Positions 1 to 6,627 are shown, numbered from the stretch's first letter. The stretch is DNA of 11,845 nucleotides from an uncultured Collinsella sp. (GCA_902495085.1 CABUWA010000052.1:1-11845), one strand, 5' to 3'. A program made the numbers and translations. Notes: generated from the sequence alone by a model not told the origin.

Positions 1-216
1 CGCGAGGAGCGCCTGGATCTGCTCGAGGCCCGCATCAAGGACCTGGGCATGAATCCCGAGCAGTACAAGTACTACCTTGACCTGCGCCGCTACGGTTCCT
101 GCAAGCACGCCGGCTACGGTCTGGGCTTCGAGCGCTTGGTCATGTATCTGACCGGCGTGGGCAACATCCGCGACGTCCTGCCGCACCCGCGCACCGTGGG
201 CAACGCCGACTTCTAA
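1..216 (+). CDS. asnS: Asparaginyl-tRNA synthetase, C-terminal end (partial)
   Basis: Cytoplasmic class IIb aminoacyl-tRNA synthetase that charges tRNA-Asn with asparagine. Only the last 71 codons are present; the gene starts before the window. The visible tail contains GYGLGFERLVMYLTGVGNIR followed by DVLPHPRTVGNADF. This is the class II motif 3 (G-x-G-x-G-x-E-R, with the ATP-binding arginine) and the typical AsnRS ending (R-D-V-x-P-x-P-R-T, then N-A-x-F). The ending P-R-T-x-x-N favours AsnRS over the related AspRS and LysRS. The frame is intact to a TAA stop and is followed by a strong terminator, so this is the last gene of its transcript. Confidence 0.95.
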   Translation, partial: REERLDLLEARIKDLGMNPEQYKYYLDLRRYGSCKHAGYGLGFERLVMYLTGVGNIRDVLPHPRTVGNADF

Positions 217-262
217 TCGTCGGACGCTAGTTCGCGTCGCCACACGCCAACGCCCATCGCAT

Positions 263-298
263 AAGCGTCTCTCGGCATCGATCGAGAGACGCTTTTTT
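263..298 (+). terminator. Rho-independent terminator after asnS
   Basis: Perfect 12-bp stem AAGCGTCTCTCG (263-274) with CGAGAGACGCTT (283-294), an 8-base loop, and a run of six T (293-298) that overlaps the end of the stem. It lies 47 bases after the asnS stop. Confidence 0.93.
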
Positions 299-474
299 CA
301 ACAGCATCCGTCAAGCTTTTGGCAAGTTTTTGGTCAGTTGAACAGGGCTGTTGAAAACTCGACCCGCCGTTTGCCGACGACTACCGACCGCCCAGAGCGC
401 CCTGCGCCCCTGGGAAAGCCCCACGTCCTAGGCTCCATACCGTCGCCACCCAAAACGGAAAGGACGTGGGCACG

Positions 475-1260
475 ATGACCGAAGCCGCTGTTGAAACCTA
501 CGACACCACGACGAGAGGCGCCGCCTCGATGGCAGCCTATCGCGCCGTTCGCATCCTGCAACTATTAAGCGAAAACACCGGCGAGGACAAGGCCATGCTT
601 TCCGATGAGTTGATCCGGCGCCTCGCCCATCCCGACGACCCCGCCCGCATGCCCATCTCGGCGGCGCGGCGCAGCATCTACACCGCCATCTCCGCGCTTC
701 GCCATGCCGGATACGAAATTGAGTACAAACGCGGCGTGGGCTACAAACTTCTTACCCGCCCGCTCACCGATGAAGAGATCATCCGGCTCCACGGTATGGT
801 CATGCGCAACCGCTCCACGCCTATCGCTATCCGCAAGAGCATGGCGCAGCACTTAGTTGCCATGGCGAGTGCCGACGTTCGCGGCTACCTCGATACACCC
901 GAACCCGCTCCAAGCGCAGGCAGCAAGGCTACCAAGGCAACACGCACGCCCATCAAGCGCATCGACACGTGCGAGCTCGTCGAGCAGGCCATCGACCACG
1001 GAACCACGGTGAGTTTTGATATTTCGAGCGTCACGACACGCGGCGAAACCGAAGCAGCACGGATGACACTCCGCCCCTTTGCCATCAGGCAGCGCGATGG
1101 CATCTCGTATCTGCTGGGAACGGTCTACGACGCCCGAGGCACCGACGATACACTGCGCACTGTCGAGATCGCCCGTATGAGAAACGTCAGCACGCGCCTG
1201 CTCGACGGCAAGAAGCTCTTCGCCGCCCTAGACGAGGACGACGCCTCCTCCGCCGCATAA
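475..1260 (+). CDS. HTH / WYL-type transcriptional regulator
   Basis: Predicted cytoplasmic DNA-binding regulator of 261 residues. The N-terminal part (about residues 19-95) has the look of a winged helix: RAVRILQLLSE, then RRSIYTAISALRHAGYEIEY and a wing-like RGVGYKLL. The C-terminal part (about 155-245) resembles a short WYL domain: LRPFAIRQRDGISYLLGTVY, with ISYLL (210-214) in place of the W-Y-L signature, followed by RTVEIARMRNV. A low-complexity linker (about 139-160) joins them. The usual C-terminal WCX extension of WYL proteins is absent. An in-frame GTG at 466 is possible, but AGGA at 461-464 sits only 1 base before it and 10 bases before the ATG at 475, so ATG is preferred. WYL domains are known ligand or nucleic-acid sensing modules; the ligand here is unknown. 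The adjacent downstream importer is a plausible target. Confidence 0.8.
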   Translation: MTEAAVETYDTTTRGAASMAAYRAVRILQLLSENTGEDKAMLSDELIRRLAHPDDPARMPISAARRSIYTAISALRHAGYEIEYKRGVGYKLLTRPLTDEEIIRLHGMVMRNRSTPIAIRKSMAQHLVAMASADVRGYLDTPEPAPSAGSKATKATRTPIKRIDTCELVEQAIDHGTTVSFDISSVTTRGETEAARMTLRPFAIRQRDGISYLLGTVYDARGTDDTLRTVEIARMRNVSTRLLDGKKLFAALDEDDASSAA

Positions 1261-1269
1261 GACCCTCCG

Positions 1270-1302
1270 CCGCCCATTCGACTACCCGTACCGCCCATCC
1301 GA
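1270..1302 (+). repeat. 12-bp direct repeat spaced by two helical turns
   Basis: CCGCCCATTCGA at 1270-1281 and CCGCCCATCCGA at 1291-1302 match at 11 of 12 positions, and their starts are 21 bp apart. That spacing puts both copies on the same face of the helix. They lie between the regulator's stop codon and the candidate importer promoter, so they could be an activator or operator site. Function is inferred only. Confidence 0.45.
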
Positions 1303-1329
1303 TTCTGTATTAAAAAACCCGCCAGGCTG

Positions 1330-1357
1330 TTGTAAAAATGGACATCAGCGCTACTAT
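1330..1357 (+). promoter_or_regulatory. Candidate promoter of the importer receptor gene
   Basis: TTGTAA (1330-1335) and TACTAT (1352-1357) are separated by 16 bp and resemble housekeeping-sigma -35 and -10 boxes. Transcription would start near 1364, about 57 bases before the ATG of the receptor gene. Confidence 0.5.
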
Positions 1358-1362
1358 AGTTC

Positions 1363-1388
1363 CACTTGCACTTTGTCCCAGTGCAGTG
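1363..1388 (+). promoter_or_regulatory. Inverted repeat at the expected transcription start
   Basis: CAC-T-TGCACT (1363-1372) and AGTGCA-GTG (1380-1388) form a 9-bp stem with one bulged T and a 7-base loop TTGTCCC. It sits just downstream of the candidate -10 box. It could be a repressor operator or a 5' hairpin in the mRNA; there is no T-run after it, so it is not a normal terminator. Confidence 0.45.
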
Positions 1389-1420
1389 TTTCCAGCCATT
1401 TTTATACTGGGGGTAATGAT

Positions 1421-2401
1421 ATGAAGGACATCACCATCAGCCGCAGGAGCCTTCTGGTCTCCGCCGGCCTGCTCGCGCTCGCCCCGCTCGCCGGATGCGG
1501 CGGCAACTCTGGTTCCGGCTCCGCTGCCGCCGGTTCCGACTACACCATCGGCGTTCTGCAGCTCACCGAGCACTCCGCACTCGATGCCGCCAACGACGGC
1601 TTTGTCAAGGCCATCAAGGAGAGCGGCCTTAAGGTCAAGATCGACCAGAAGAACGCCCAGAACGACCAGTCCACGTGTAAGTCCATCGCCGACAAGTTCG
1701 TGGGCGATGGCGTCGACCTGATCTACGCCATCGCCACGCCCGCCGCACAGGCTGCTGCCGGTGCCACGGCCGATATCCCCATCGTGGGTTGCGCCATCAC
1801 CGACTACGCCGCCTCCGGCCTGGTCCAGGACAACGACAAGCCCGGCACCAACGTCACGGGCGCCTCCGACCTTACCCCGGTCGCCGAGCAACTCGAGATG
1901 ATGCAGAAGGTCCTGCCCGACGTAAAGAAGGTCGGCCTGCTCTACTGCACCGCCGAGTCCAACTCCGACGTCCAGATCAAGGCCGCCAAGAAGGAGCTCG
2001 ACAAGCTGGGCCTCCAGTACACTGACTTCACCGTCTCGAGTTCCAACGAGATTCAGTCCGTCGTCGAGTCTGCCGTGGGCAAGGTCGATGCGCTGTACTC
2101 CCCCACCGACAACACCATCGCCGCGGGTGCCTCGCAGGTCGGCCAGATCTGCAAGGAGAACAAGCTCCCCTTCGTGACCGGCGAGGAGGGCATGTGCAAG
2201 GCCGGCGGCCTGTTCACCCTCTCCATCAACTACGAGGATCTGGGCTACGCCGCAGGCGAGATGGCCGTCAAGATCCTGAAGGGCGAAGCCAAGCCCGAGG
2301 ACATGGCGATCAAGCACCTCTCAAGCAAAGACCTGGTCGTCGTCAAGAACGACGAGATGGCCGAGGCTCTGGGCATCGATCTTTCCGCTCTGGACGAGTA
2401 G
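1421..2401 (+). CDS. ABC transporter substrate-binding lipoprotein (ABC_sub_bind / TrpX-like family)
   Basis: Predicted lipid-anchored receptor of 326 residues that captures a small solute outside the membrane for the importer encoded downstream. The N-terminus MKDITISRRSLLVSAGLLAL is a signal peptide with a lipobox L-A-G-C ending at Cys26; S7-R8-R9-S-L-L also resembles a twin-arginine (Tat) motif. A Gly/Ser/Ala-rich linker follows. The mature part begins YTIGVLQLTEHSALDAANDG and keeps the two-lobed layout of the PF04392 group, for example IPIVGCAITDY, GTNVTGASD, KVGLLYCTAESNS and ALYSPTDNTIAA. Relatives with the same gene order in streptococci (TrpXYZ) are linked to aromatic amino acids, but the substrate cannot be read from this sequence. 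The start is chosen at ATG 1421, which has GGGGGT upstream and fits the signal peptide; an upstream in-frame TTG would spoil the signal peptide. Confidence 0.9.
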   Translation: MKDITISRRSLLVSAGLLALAPLAGCGGNSGSGSAAAGSDYTIGVLQLTEHSALDAANDGFVKAIKESGLKVKIDQKNAQNDQSTCKSIADKFVGDGVDLIYAIATPAAQAAAGATADIPIVGCAITDYAASGLVQDNDKPGTNVTGASDLTPVAEQLEMMQKVLPDVKKVGLLYCTAESNSDVQIKAAKKELDKLGLQYTDFTVSSSNEIQSVVESAVGKVDALYSPTDNTIAAGASQVGQICKENKLPFVTGEEGMCKAGGLFTLSINYEDLGYAAGEMAVKILKGEAKPEDMAIKHLSSKDLVVVKNDEMAEALGIDLSALDE

Positions 2402-2471
2402 CGCCATGCGCGGTAGCGCGTCTAGGGCACGCACTCGCGCCGTTGACGTGTTATTCAATATCTGAGCCACA

Positions 2472-2510
2472 GGGGCGAACGCCAAAGACCGGCGTTCGCC
2501 CTGCTTGTTT
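2472..2510 (+). terminator. Terminator or attenuator between receptor and permease genes
   Basis: Perfect 11-bp stem GGGCGAACGCC (2473-2483) with GGCGTTCGCCC (2491-2501) and a 7-base loop AAAGACC, followed by the moderately T-rich TGCTTGTTT. It would stop most transcripts after the receptor gene and let some read on into the permease, a common way to make more receptor than membrane subunit. The rest of the 204-base gap holds a candidate -10 box at 2560 and a TGAGTCA/TGACTCA pair. Confidence 0.8.
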
Positions 2511-2559
2511 CGGATGAGTCAAAACATCCGGCCGCAGCTCTTTTATGCATTGTTACCGC

Positions 2560-2568
2560 TATCATGGT
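2560..2568 (+). promoter_or_regulatory. Candidate -10 element before permease gene
   Basis: TATCATGGT lies 46 bases before the permease ATG, on the far side of the preceding terminator. Similar TA(T/C)CATGGT strings precede the genes at 6628 and 7489. I see no convincing -35 box, so this is weak. Confidence 0.3.
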
Positions 2569-2605
2569 GACTCACGTGTCCACCCTATCCTAGGAGGTAT
2601 GAAGC

Positions 2606-3529
2606 ATGCTCATTGCATTGCAGGGCGCCGTTTCGCAGGGCGTCCTCTGGGGCATTATGGTGCTTGGCGTGTTTATCACGTTCCGCCTGCTCGACATTCC
2701 CGATATGACCTGCGACGGCAGCTTTGCCCTCGGCGGCTGCGTCTGCGCCGTGCTCATCGTTAATAACAACGTCGACCCGCTGCTCGCCGTGCTGGCCGGC
2801 ATGTGCGCCGGCGCCATCGCGGGCGCCGTCACGGGCATTCTGACCACCGTCTTTGAGATTCCCGCGATCCTCGCCGGAATCCTCACCCAGATCAGTCTGT
2901 GGTCCATCAACCTGCGCATCATGGGCAAATCCAATACGCCCATTCTTGCCAAGGGCACCGTGTTCTCGGCCGTCAGCAACATGACGGGCCTGCCGCAGTC
3001 CACCGTCGCCATCATCCTGGGTATTTTGCTCGCCGTGGCTATCGTTGCCATCCTGTATTGGTTCTTTGGCACCGAGATCGGCTCGGCACTGCGCGCCACC
3101 GGCAACAACGAGTACATGATCCGCGCCCTGGGCGTCAACACCAACTCCACCAAGATGATCGCCCTCGTGCTCTCCAACGCCCTCATCGGCCTTTCGGGCG
3201 CACTCATCTGCCAGAGCCAGAAGTATGCCGACATTGGCATGGGCGCCGGCGCCATCGTTATCGGTCTTGCCGCCATCGTCATCGGCGAGGTGCTCGGCCG
3301 CCTGTTGCCCGGCGGTCTCACGCAGTTTAGCGTCCGTCTTGCCTCCGCCGTCTTTGGCTCCGTGGTGTACTTCCTTATCCGCGCCATCGTGCTGCAGTTG
3401 GGCATGGACGCCAACGACATGAAGCTGCTCTCCGCCGTGATCGTCGCCGTGGCCCTGTGCGTGCCCGTGGTTTGGGAGCGCTATAAGCTCCGCAGCTCCT
3501 ACACGAAGGGAGATGAGGCAGATGCTTAA
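2606..3529 (+). CDS. ABC transporter permease (COG4120-type, TrpY-like)
   Basis: Predicted inner-membrane channel subunit of 307 residues. It is strongly hydrophobic throughout, with about eight membrane segments (for example residues 12-29, 41-53, 57-79 and 132-153). Family-typical features include the N-terminal stretch I-P-D-M-T-C-D-G-S-F (31-40) and the cytoplasmic-loop-like region around GLSGALICQSQKYADIGMGA with GAIVIGLAAIVIGEVLG (about 196-231), which probably contacts the ATPase. The C-terminus is charged (VWERYKLRSSYTKGDEADA) and cytoplasmic. AGGAGG at 2592-2597 lies 8 bases before the ATG. The last 8 bases overlap the start of the ATPase gene, indicating translational coupling. The family is BPD_transp_2, related to branched-chain amino acid and sugar permeases. 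Substrate unknown. Confidence 0.92.
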   Translation: MLIALQGAVSQGVLWGIMVLGVFITFRLLDIPDMTCDGSFALGGCVCAVLIVNNNVDPLLAVLAGMCAGAIAGAVTGILTTVFEIPAILAGILTQISLWSINLRIMGKSNTPILAKGTVFSAVSNMTGLPQSTVAIILGILLAVAIVAILYWFFGTEIGSALRATGNNEYMIRALGVNTNSTKMIALVLSNALIGLSGALICQSQKYADIGMGAGAIVIGLAAIVIGEVLGRLLPGGLTQFSVRLASAVFGSVVYFLIRAIVLQLGMDANDMKLLSAVIVAVALCVPVVWERYKLRSSYTKGDEADA

Positions 3530-4316
3530 GCTCTCGCACGTCAAAAAGACCTTTAACAAGGGCACCGTCACCGAGAAGCGCGCTCTTACCGGTGTCGACC
3601 TCACCCTTAACGACGGCGACTTTGTAACCGTGATCGGCGGCAACGGCGCCGGCAAGTCCACGCTGCTCAACATGATCGCCGGCGTGTATCCGCTCGATTC
3701 GGGCGTTATCGAGCTTGACGGCACCGATATCTCGCGCCTGAGCGAGTCGCAGCGTGCCAAGTACCTGGGCCGCGTGTTCCAGGACCCCATGCGCGGCACC
3801 GCAGCCGACATGCAGAACGCCGAGAACCTGGCCCTCGCCAAGCGCCGTGGCCAGCGTCGCGGTCTTTCGTGGGGCGTCACCAAGGCCGAGAAGGACGAGT
3901 ACGTTGAGCTGCTCAAGCGCCTGGACCTCGGTCTGGACACGCGCCTCAACGCCAAGGTCGGCCTGCTTTCGGGCGGTCAGCGCCAGGCACTCACCCTGCT
4001 CATGGCCACGCTCACCAAGCCGCGCCTGCTGCTGCTCGACGAGCACACCGCGGCGCTCGACCCCAAGACGGCCTCTAAGGTGCTCAATCTGACCGAAGAG
4101 ATCGTCGACGAGCACCACCTGACCACGCTCATGGTCACGCATAACATGAATGACGCCATCCGTCTGGGCAATCGCTTGATCATGATGCACGAGGGCCACG
4201 TAATCTACGACGTGGCGGGCGATGAGAAGAAGTCGCTCACCGTCGCCGACCTGCTGCAGAAGTTCGAGGAGGTCTCGGGCGGCGAGCTCGCCAACGACCG
4301 CATGCTGCTGAGCTAA
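3522..4316 (+). CDS. ABC transporter ATP-binding protein (COG1101-type, TrpZ-like)
   Basis: Cytoplasmic ATPase of 264 residues that drives the importer. All motifs are intact: Walker A GGNGAGKST (39-47), Q-loop F-Q-D-P (Gln87), signature L-S-G-G-Q-R-Q-A (149-156), Walker B LLLLDEHTAALD (169-180, with catalytic Glu174) and switch His207 in V-T-H-N. The phrase DEHTAALDPKTA is typical of the ATPases that accompany PF04392 receptors. An in-frame ATG at 3513 exists, but the Shine-Dalgarno-like AGGGAG (3507-3512) directly abuts it and is 9 bases before the ATG at 3522, so 3522 is preferred. The gene overlaps the permease by 8 bases. The second A of its TAA stop is the first base of a terminator hairpin. 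Confidence 0.93.
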   Translation: MLKLSHVKKTFNKGTVTEKRALTGVDLTLNDGDFVTVIGGNGAGKSTLLNMIAGVYPLDSGVIELDGTDISRLSESQRAKYLGRVFQDPMRGTAADMQNAENLALAKRRGQRRGLSWGVTKAEKDEYVELLKRLDLGLDTRLNAKVGLLSGGQRQALTLLMATLTKPRLLLLDEHTAALDPKTASKVLNLTEEIVDEHHLTTLMVTHNMNDAIRLGNRLIMMHEGHVIYDVAGDEKKSLTVADLLQKFEEVSGGELANDRMLLS

Positions 4317-4354
4317 ACCTACCAAAAAGGGACAGGTTTATTTTGGCAGGTTTT
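4315..4354 (+). terminator. Terminator hairpin, AAAGGGGACAG family copy A
   Basis: AAACCT (4315-4320) pairs with AGGTTT (4348-4353), and CCAAAA (4322-4327) with TTTTGG (4341-4346), with one A·C mismatch between. The 13-base loop holds AGGGACAGG. A TTTT run ends the right arm. The stem starts on the last two A's of the ATPase stop codon. A competing hairpin is possible: GCAGG (4346-4350) with CCTGC (4356-4360) around TTTTA. Confidence 0.75.
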
Positions 4355-4369
4355 ACCTGCGCAAACGTC

Positions 4370-4409
4370 AAAACCGCCGCAAAGGGACAGACGCCCTTGC
4401 GGCGGTTTT
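4370..4409 (+). terminator. Terminator hairpin, AAAGGGGACAG family copy B
   Basis: AAAACCGCCGC (4370-4380) pairs perfectly with GCGGCGGTTTT (4399-4409). After one bulged A, AAGGG pairs with CCCTT around the loop ACAGACG. It lies 16 bases after copy A, so two related terminators stand in tandem ahead of the nucleotidase gene. Confidence 0.82.
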
Positions 4410-4473
4410 CGCATATTATGTCGATAATCCGATATTCGACCAGACATTCTGGCTAAGGACTAAGGAAACTGCC

Positions 4474-6498
4474 ATGAAAAGACTCCCCCGCCTTGCGTTA
4501 GCCGCCGCGTTGTTTGCCGGCTCGCTCGCAGGCATCCCAAGCCTCGCTTTCGCGGGGAACCTGCCCGCCGCTATTGACGGCTCCGTGGCCGTCATGCACA
4601 CCAACGACATCCACGGCAGCTACAAGTACAGCTACAACGAAAGCAAGGGCACCGGCACCGTCGGCTTCGACGGGCTGGCAGTTCTCTATAGCGCCCAGGG
4701 CAACGCCCCCGATCTTTTGCTCGATGCGGGCGACACCTTCCACGGACAGTCCTTCGCCACCATGAGCGAGGGTGAGAGCATCGCCGAGCTCATGGACACC
4801 TTCTACGCCGACGGCTACGACGCGACCACGCCAGGCAACCACGACTGGAGCTACGGCGCGGACAAACTCCGCACCATGACCGGCTACAGCACCACCGGCA
4901 CGCCCTTCGCCATGCTCTGCGCGAACGCGAAGTCTACGAGCGGCGTATGGAGCTCGAGCATCACGAAGACGCTCAACCGCACTTGGAAGGACGGCGAGGA
5001 CAGTTCCACGTTTAACTACAAGATTAAGGTCGGCGTTATCGGAGCCATGGATGAGTCGCTAGGTTCCTCGCTGCGCGCGGACCTGGTCGCGGGCACCAGC
5101 TTCTCGAGTGCCGCGAACGCCATCAATACCGAGGCAGAGCAGCTGCGCAAGGAGGGCTGCGATGTTGTTGTGTGTATCGCGCACACGCTCGACGCCAAGA
5201 CCTTTGCCACACAACTCGCCGGCGTCGATGCCCTTATCGCAGGCCACGAGCACATCAACCTTAACGAAAAGGTGACGGGAGCCGACGGCAAGACGATCCA
5301 CGTTGTCGAGGCAGGCAGCGCCTTTGCCGAGGTGGGGCTGCTTTCCATTCCGTACAGGTACGACACGAATGGCACCGAGACGACCAACGATGACACGGTC
5401 ACGGTCCCTGCAGACGGCAGCGACGAGAGGCTCTACACCGCCAAGAACGTCAACGACCTTTTGGCAGACCCCGACAAGGGCTCCGACTACCAAAGCCGCC
5501 TTGAAGACGTCCGCAACAAGATCAAGCCGCTCGACGAGGCCTTTGAAAACGAATCGAACAAGGTGCTCGGCACATCCGCCACCAACTATTTCTACGGCGA
5601 GGACGCCGCAGGCACGCATGGTTGGGAAATGGTGCGCACCACCGATTTCCGCCCCAGCAAGGAGGGCGACACCACCAAGGCCCAGACCATCGGCCACGTG
5701 ATTTGCGGCTCCTATCTTGCCCTGACGGGCGCGGACCTCGCTATCGAAAACGCTGGCGGCATCCGCGGCGGCATCGCGGCGGGCAACGTGACCGCCGGCA
5801 ACGTCATCGCCATCTCGCCCTACGGCAACACCGTGGAAACCTGGACCATGACCGGCGCGGACTTCCTCGCAGCACTCGAGCACTCGCTGCAAATCAGCGA
5901 CGAGTGTAATCACAGCTACGAGCTTCAGCAAGCCTACGTGGCAGCCGGCCATACCGAGCAGGAGGCGCAAGACAAGTACAAGTGGCGCGATGACTCTGGC
6001 AGCGTTCTCTCCTTTGGCGGCATCAACGTGACGATTGATTGGACGCAGCCCGAAGGCAAGCGCATTGTGAGTGCCACACTCACCAAGGACGGCAGTACGC
6101 TCGACCCCGCCAAGACCTATACCGTCGCCACCAACAACTACATCATTACCAACACGACCGACTATCCCACCTTTGCACACGCCACCAAGTACACCGAGTG
6201 GGGCACGTGCGAGGCGGCGCTGAGGGCGCTGATTGGGCAGAACGGCGGGGAGAGCAAGATGGCCGGGCTCGCCGGCACCATCGGCTTCGGCTCCGCAGCC
6301 GTGGACCCCACGCCCACACCGGCCCCGACGCCTAAGCCCTCGCCTAAGACGGACACGACGACCACGAAGGTCATCACCAAGAAGACGACCGGTAAGCTCG
6401 CCGCAACGGGAGACCGCACGCTGGCAGTAGTTGGCGCGTGCCTTATCGGCGGCGTCATCGTCATCATGCTCGGTATTATTTGGAAGCGTCGACGCTAA
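4474..6498 (+). CDS. Secreted 5'-nucleotidase / UshA-family metallophosphoesterase with wall-sorting-like tail
   Basis: Predicted extracellular, surface-attached enzyme of 674 residues that removes phosphate from nucleotides or similar esters. A signal peptide (about 1-27, cleavage after AFA) leads into a metallophosphatase domain: H-T-N-D-I-H-G (Asp45, His47), D-A-G-D-T-F-H-G (Asp87), P-G-N-H-D (Asn122, His123), His237 in I-A-H-T, and A-G-H-E-H (His258, His260). The 5'-nucleotidase C-terminal domain follows (about 400-600) with IENAGGIRGG and ISPYGNTVETW; Tyr450 sits where relatives often have a base-stacking Phe. The usual G-G-D-G-(F/Y) motif is not visible; TTDYPTF occupies that area. A Pro/Thr-rich stalk (612-639), L-A-A-T-G (642-646), a hydrophobic stretch (about 651-670) and KRRR form a sorting-type tail. 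AAGGA at 4462-4466 is 7 bases before the ATG. TATTAT at 4414 may be a -10 box, and a small hairpin (4440-4452) precedes the RBS. Confidence 0.9.
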   Translation: MKRLPRLALAAALFAGSLAGIPSLAFAGNLPAAIDGSVAVMHTNDIHGSYKYSYNESKGTGTVGFDGLAVLYSAQGNAPDLLLDAGDTFHGQSFATMSEGESIAELMDTFYADGYDATTPGNHDWSYGADKLRTMTGYSTTGTPFAMLCANAKSTSGVWSSSITKTLNRTWKDGEDSSTFNYKIKVGVIGAMDESLGSSLRADLVAGTSFSSAANAINTEAEQLRKEGCDVVVCIAHTLDAKTFATQLAGVDALIAGHEHINLNEKVTGADGKTIHVVEAGSAFAEVGLLSIPYRYDTNGTETTNDDTVTVPADGSDERLYTAKNVNDLLADPDKGSDYQSRLEDVRNKIKPLDEAFENESNKVLGTSATNYFYGEDAAGTHGWEMVRTTDFRPSKEGDTTKAQTIGHVICGSYLALTGADLAIENAGGIRGGIAAGNVTAGNVIAISPYGNTVETWTMTGADFLAALEHSLQISDECNHSYELQQAYVAAGHTEQEAQDKYKWRDDSGSVLSFGGINVTIDWTQPEGKRIVSATLTKDGSTLDPAKTYTVATNNYIITNTTDYPTFAHATKYTEWGTCEAALRALIGQNGGESKMAGLAGTIGFGSAAVDPTPTPAPTPKPSPKTDTTTTKVITKKTTGKLAATGDRTLAVVGACLIGGVIVIMLGIIWKRRR

Positions 6499-6550
6499 GC
6501 TACACCGCCGGGCCTTACAGCCCCGCCGCGTAAACCTTATATCGAGCACA

Positions 6551-6585
6551 GAAGCCCGTCCGAATTTGATCGGACGGGCTTCTTG
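6551..6585 (+). terminator. Terminator after the nucleotidase gene
   Basis: Perfect 12-bp stem GAAGCCCGTCCG (6551-6562) with CGGACGGGCTTC (6571-6582), 8-base loop AATTTGAT, then TTG. The T-run is short, so termination may be only partial. It does not belong to the AAAGGGGACAG hairpin family. Confidence 0.78.
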
Positions 6586-6590
6586 GTGGG

Positions 6591-6599
6591 TATCATGGT
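6591..6599 (+). promoter_or_regulatory. Candidate -10 element before the MscS gene
   Basis: TATCATGGT lies 37 bases before the ATG and right after the terminator. A poor -35 candidate, TTGATC (6566-6571), is 19 bp upstream and falls inside the terminator hairpin. Supported mainly by similarity to the strings at 2560 and 7443. Confidence 0.3.
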
Positions 6600-6627
6600 T
6601 GAACGATCATTAGGAGGTTTTCCCTAC

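Noticed and set aside
334..561. Small minus-strand open frame across the regulator's upstream region
   Set aside because: No convincing ribosome-binding site or domain; it overlaps the start of the plus-strand regulator. The 176-base stretch from the terminator to the regulator shows no clear promoter either.
1317..1420. T-box or other amino-acid riboswitch upstream of the TrpXYZ-like importer
   Set aside because: The leader after the likely start site is under 60 bases and lacks a T-box core sequence or terminator/antiterminator pair.
1310..2317. Long minus-strand open frame of 335 codons opposite the receptor gene
   Set aside because: Composition is Gly/Val/Leu/Asp-rich without motifs, and the plus strand carries a clear lipoprotein receptor. 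GC-rich third positions keep antisense frames open.
2585..3955. Minus-strand open frame of 456 codons opposite permease and ATPase
   Set aside because: It spans two well-supported plus-strand genes, has low-complexity His/Gly/Asp content and no recognisable domain.
4315..4409. Two-unit repeat that might be a CRISPR remnant
   Set aside because: The units are hairpin terminators with variable arms, no constant repeats or spacers, and no cas genes nearby.
6485..6496. 12-bp perfect palindrome AGCGTCGACGCT at the end of the nucleotidase gene
   Set aside because: It encodes the Lys-Arg-Arg-Arg tail up to the stop codon; arginine codons of this type make such palindromes by chance.
5059..6549. Minus-strand open frame of 496 codons opposite the nucleotidase
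   Set aside because: It covers conserved catalytic motifs of the plus-strand enzyme and even runs through the intergenic side; no domain and no ribosome-binding site of note.
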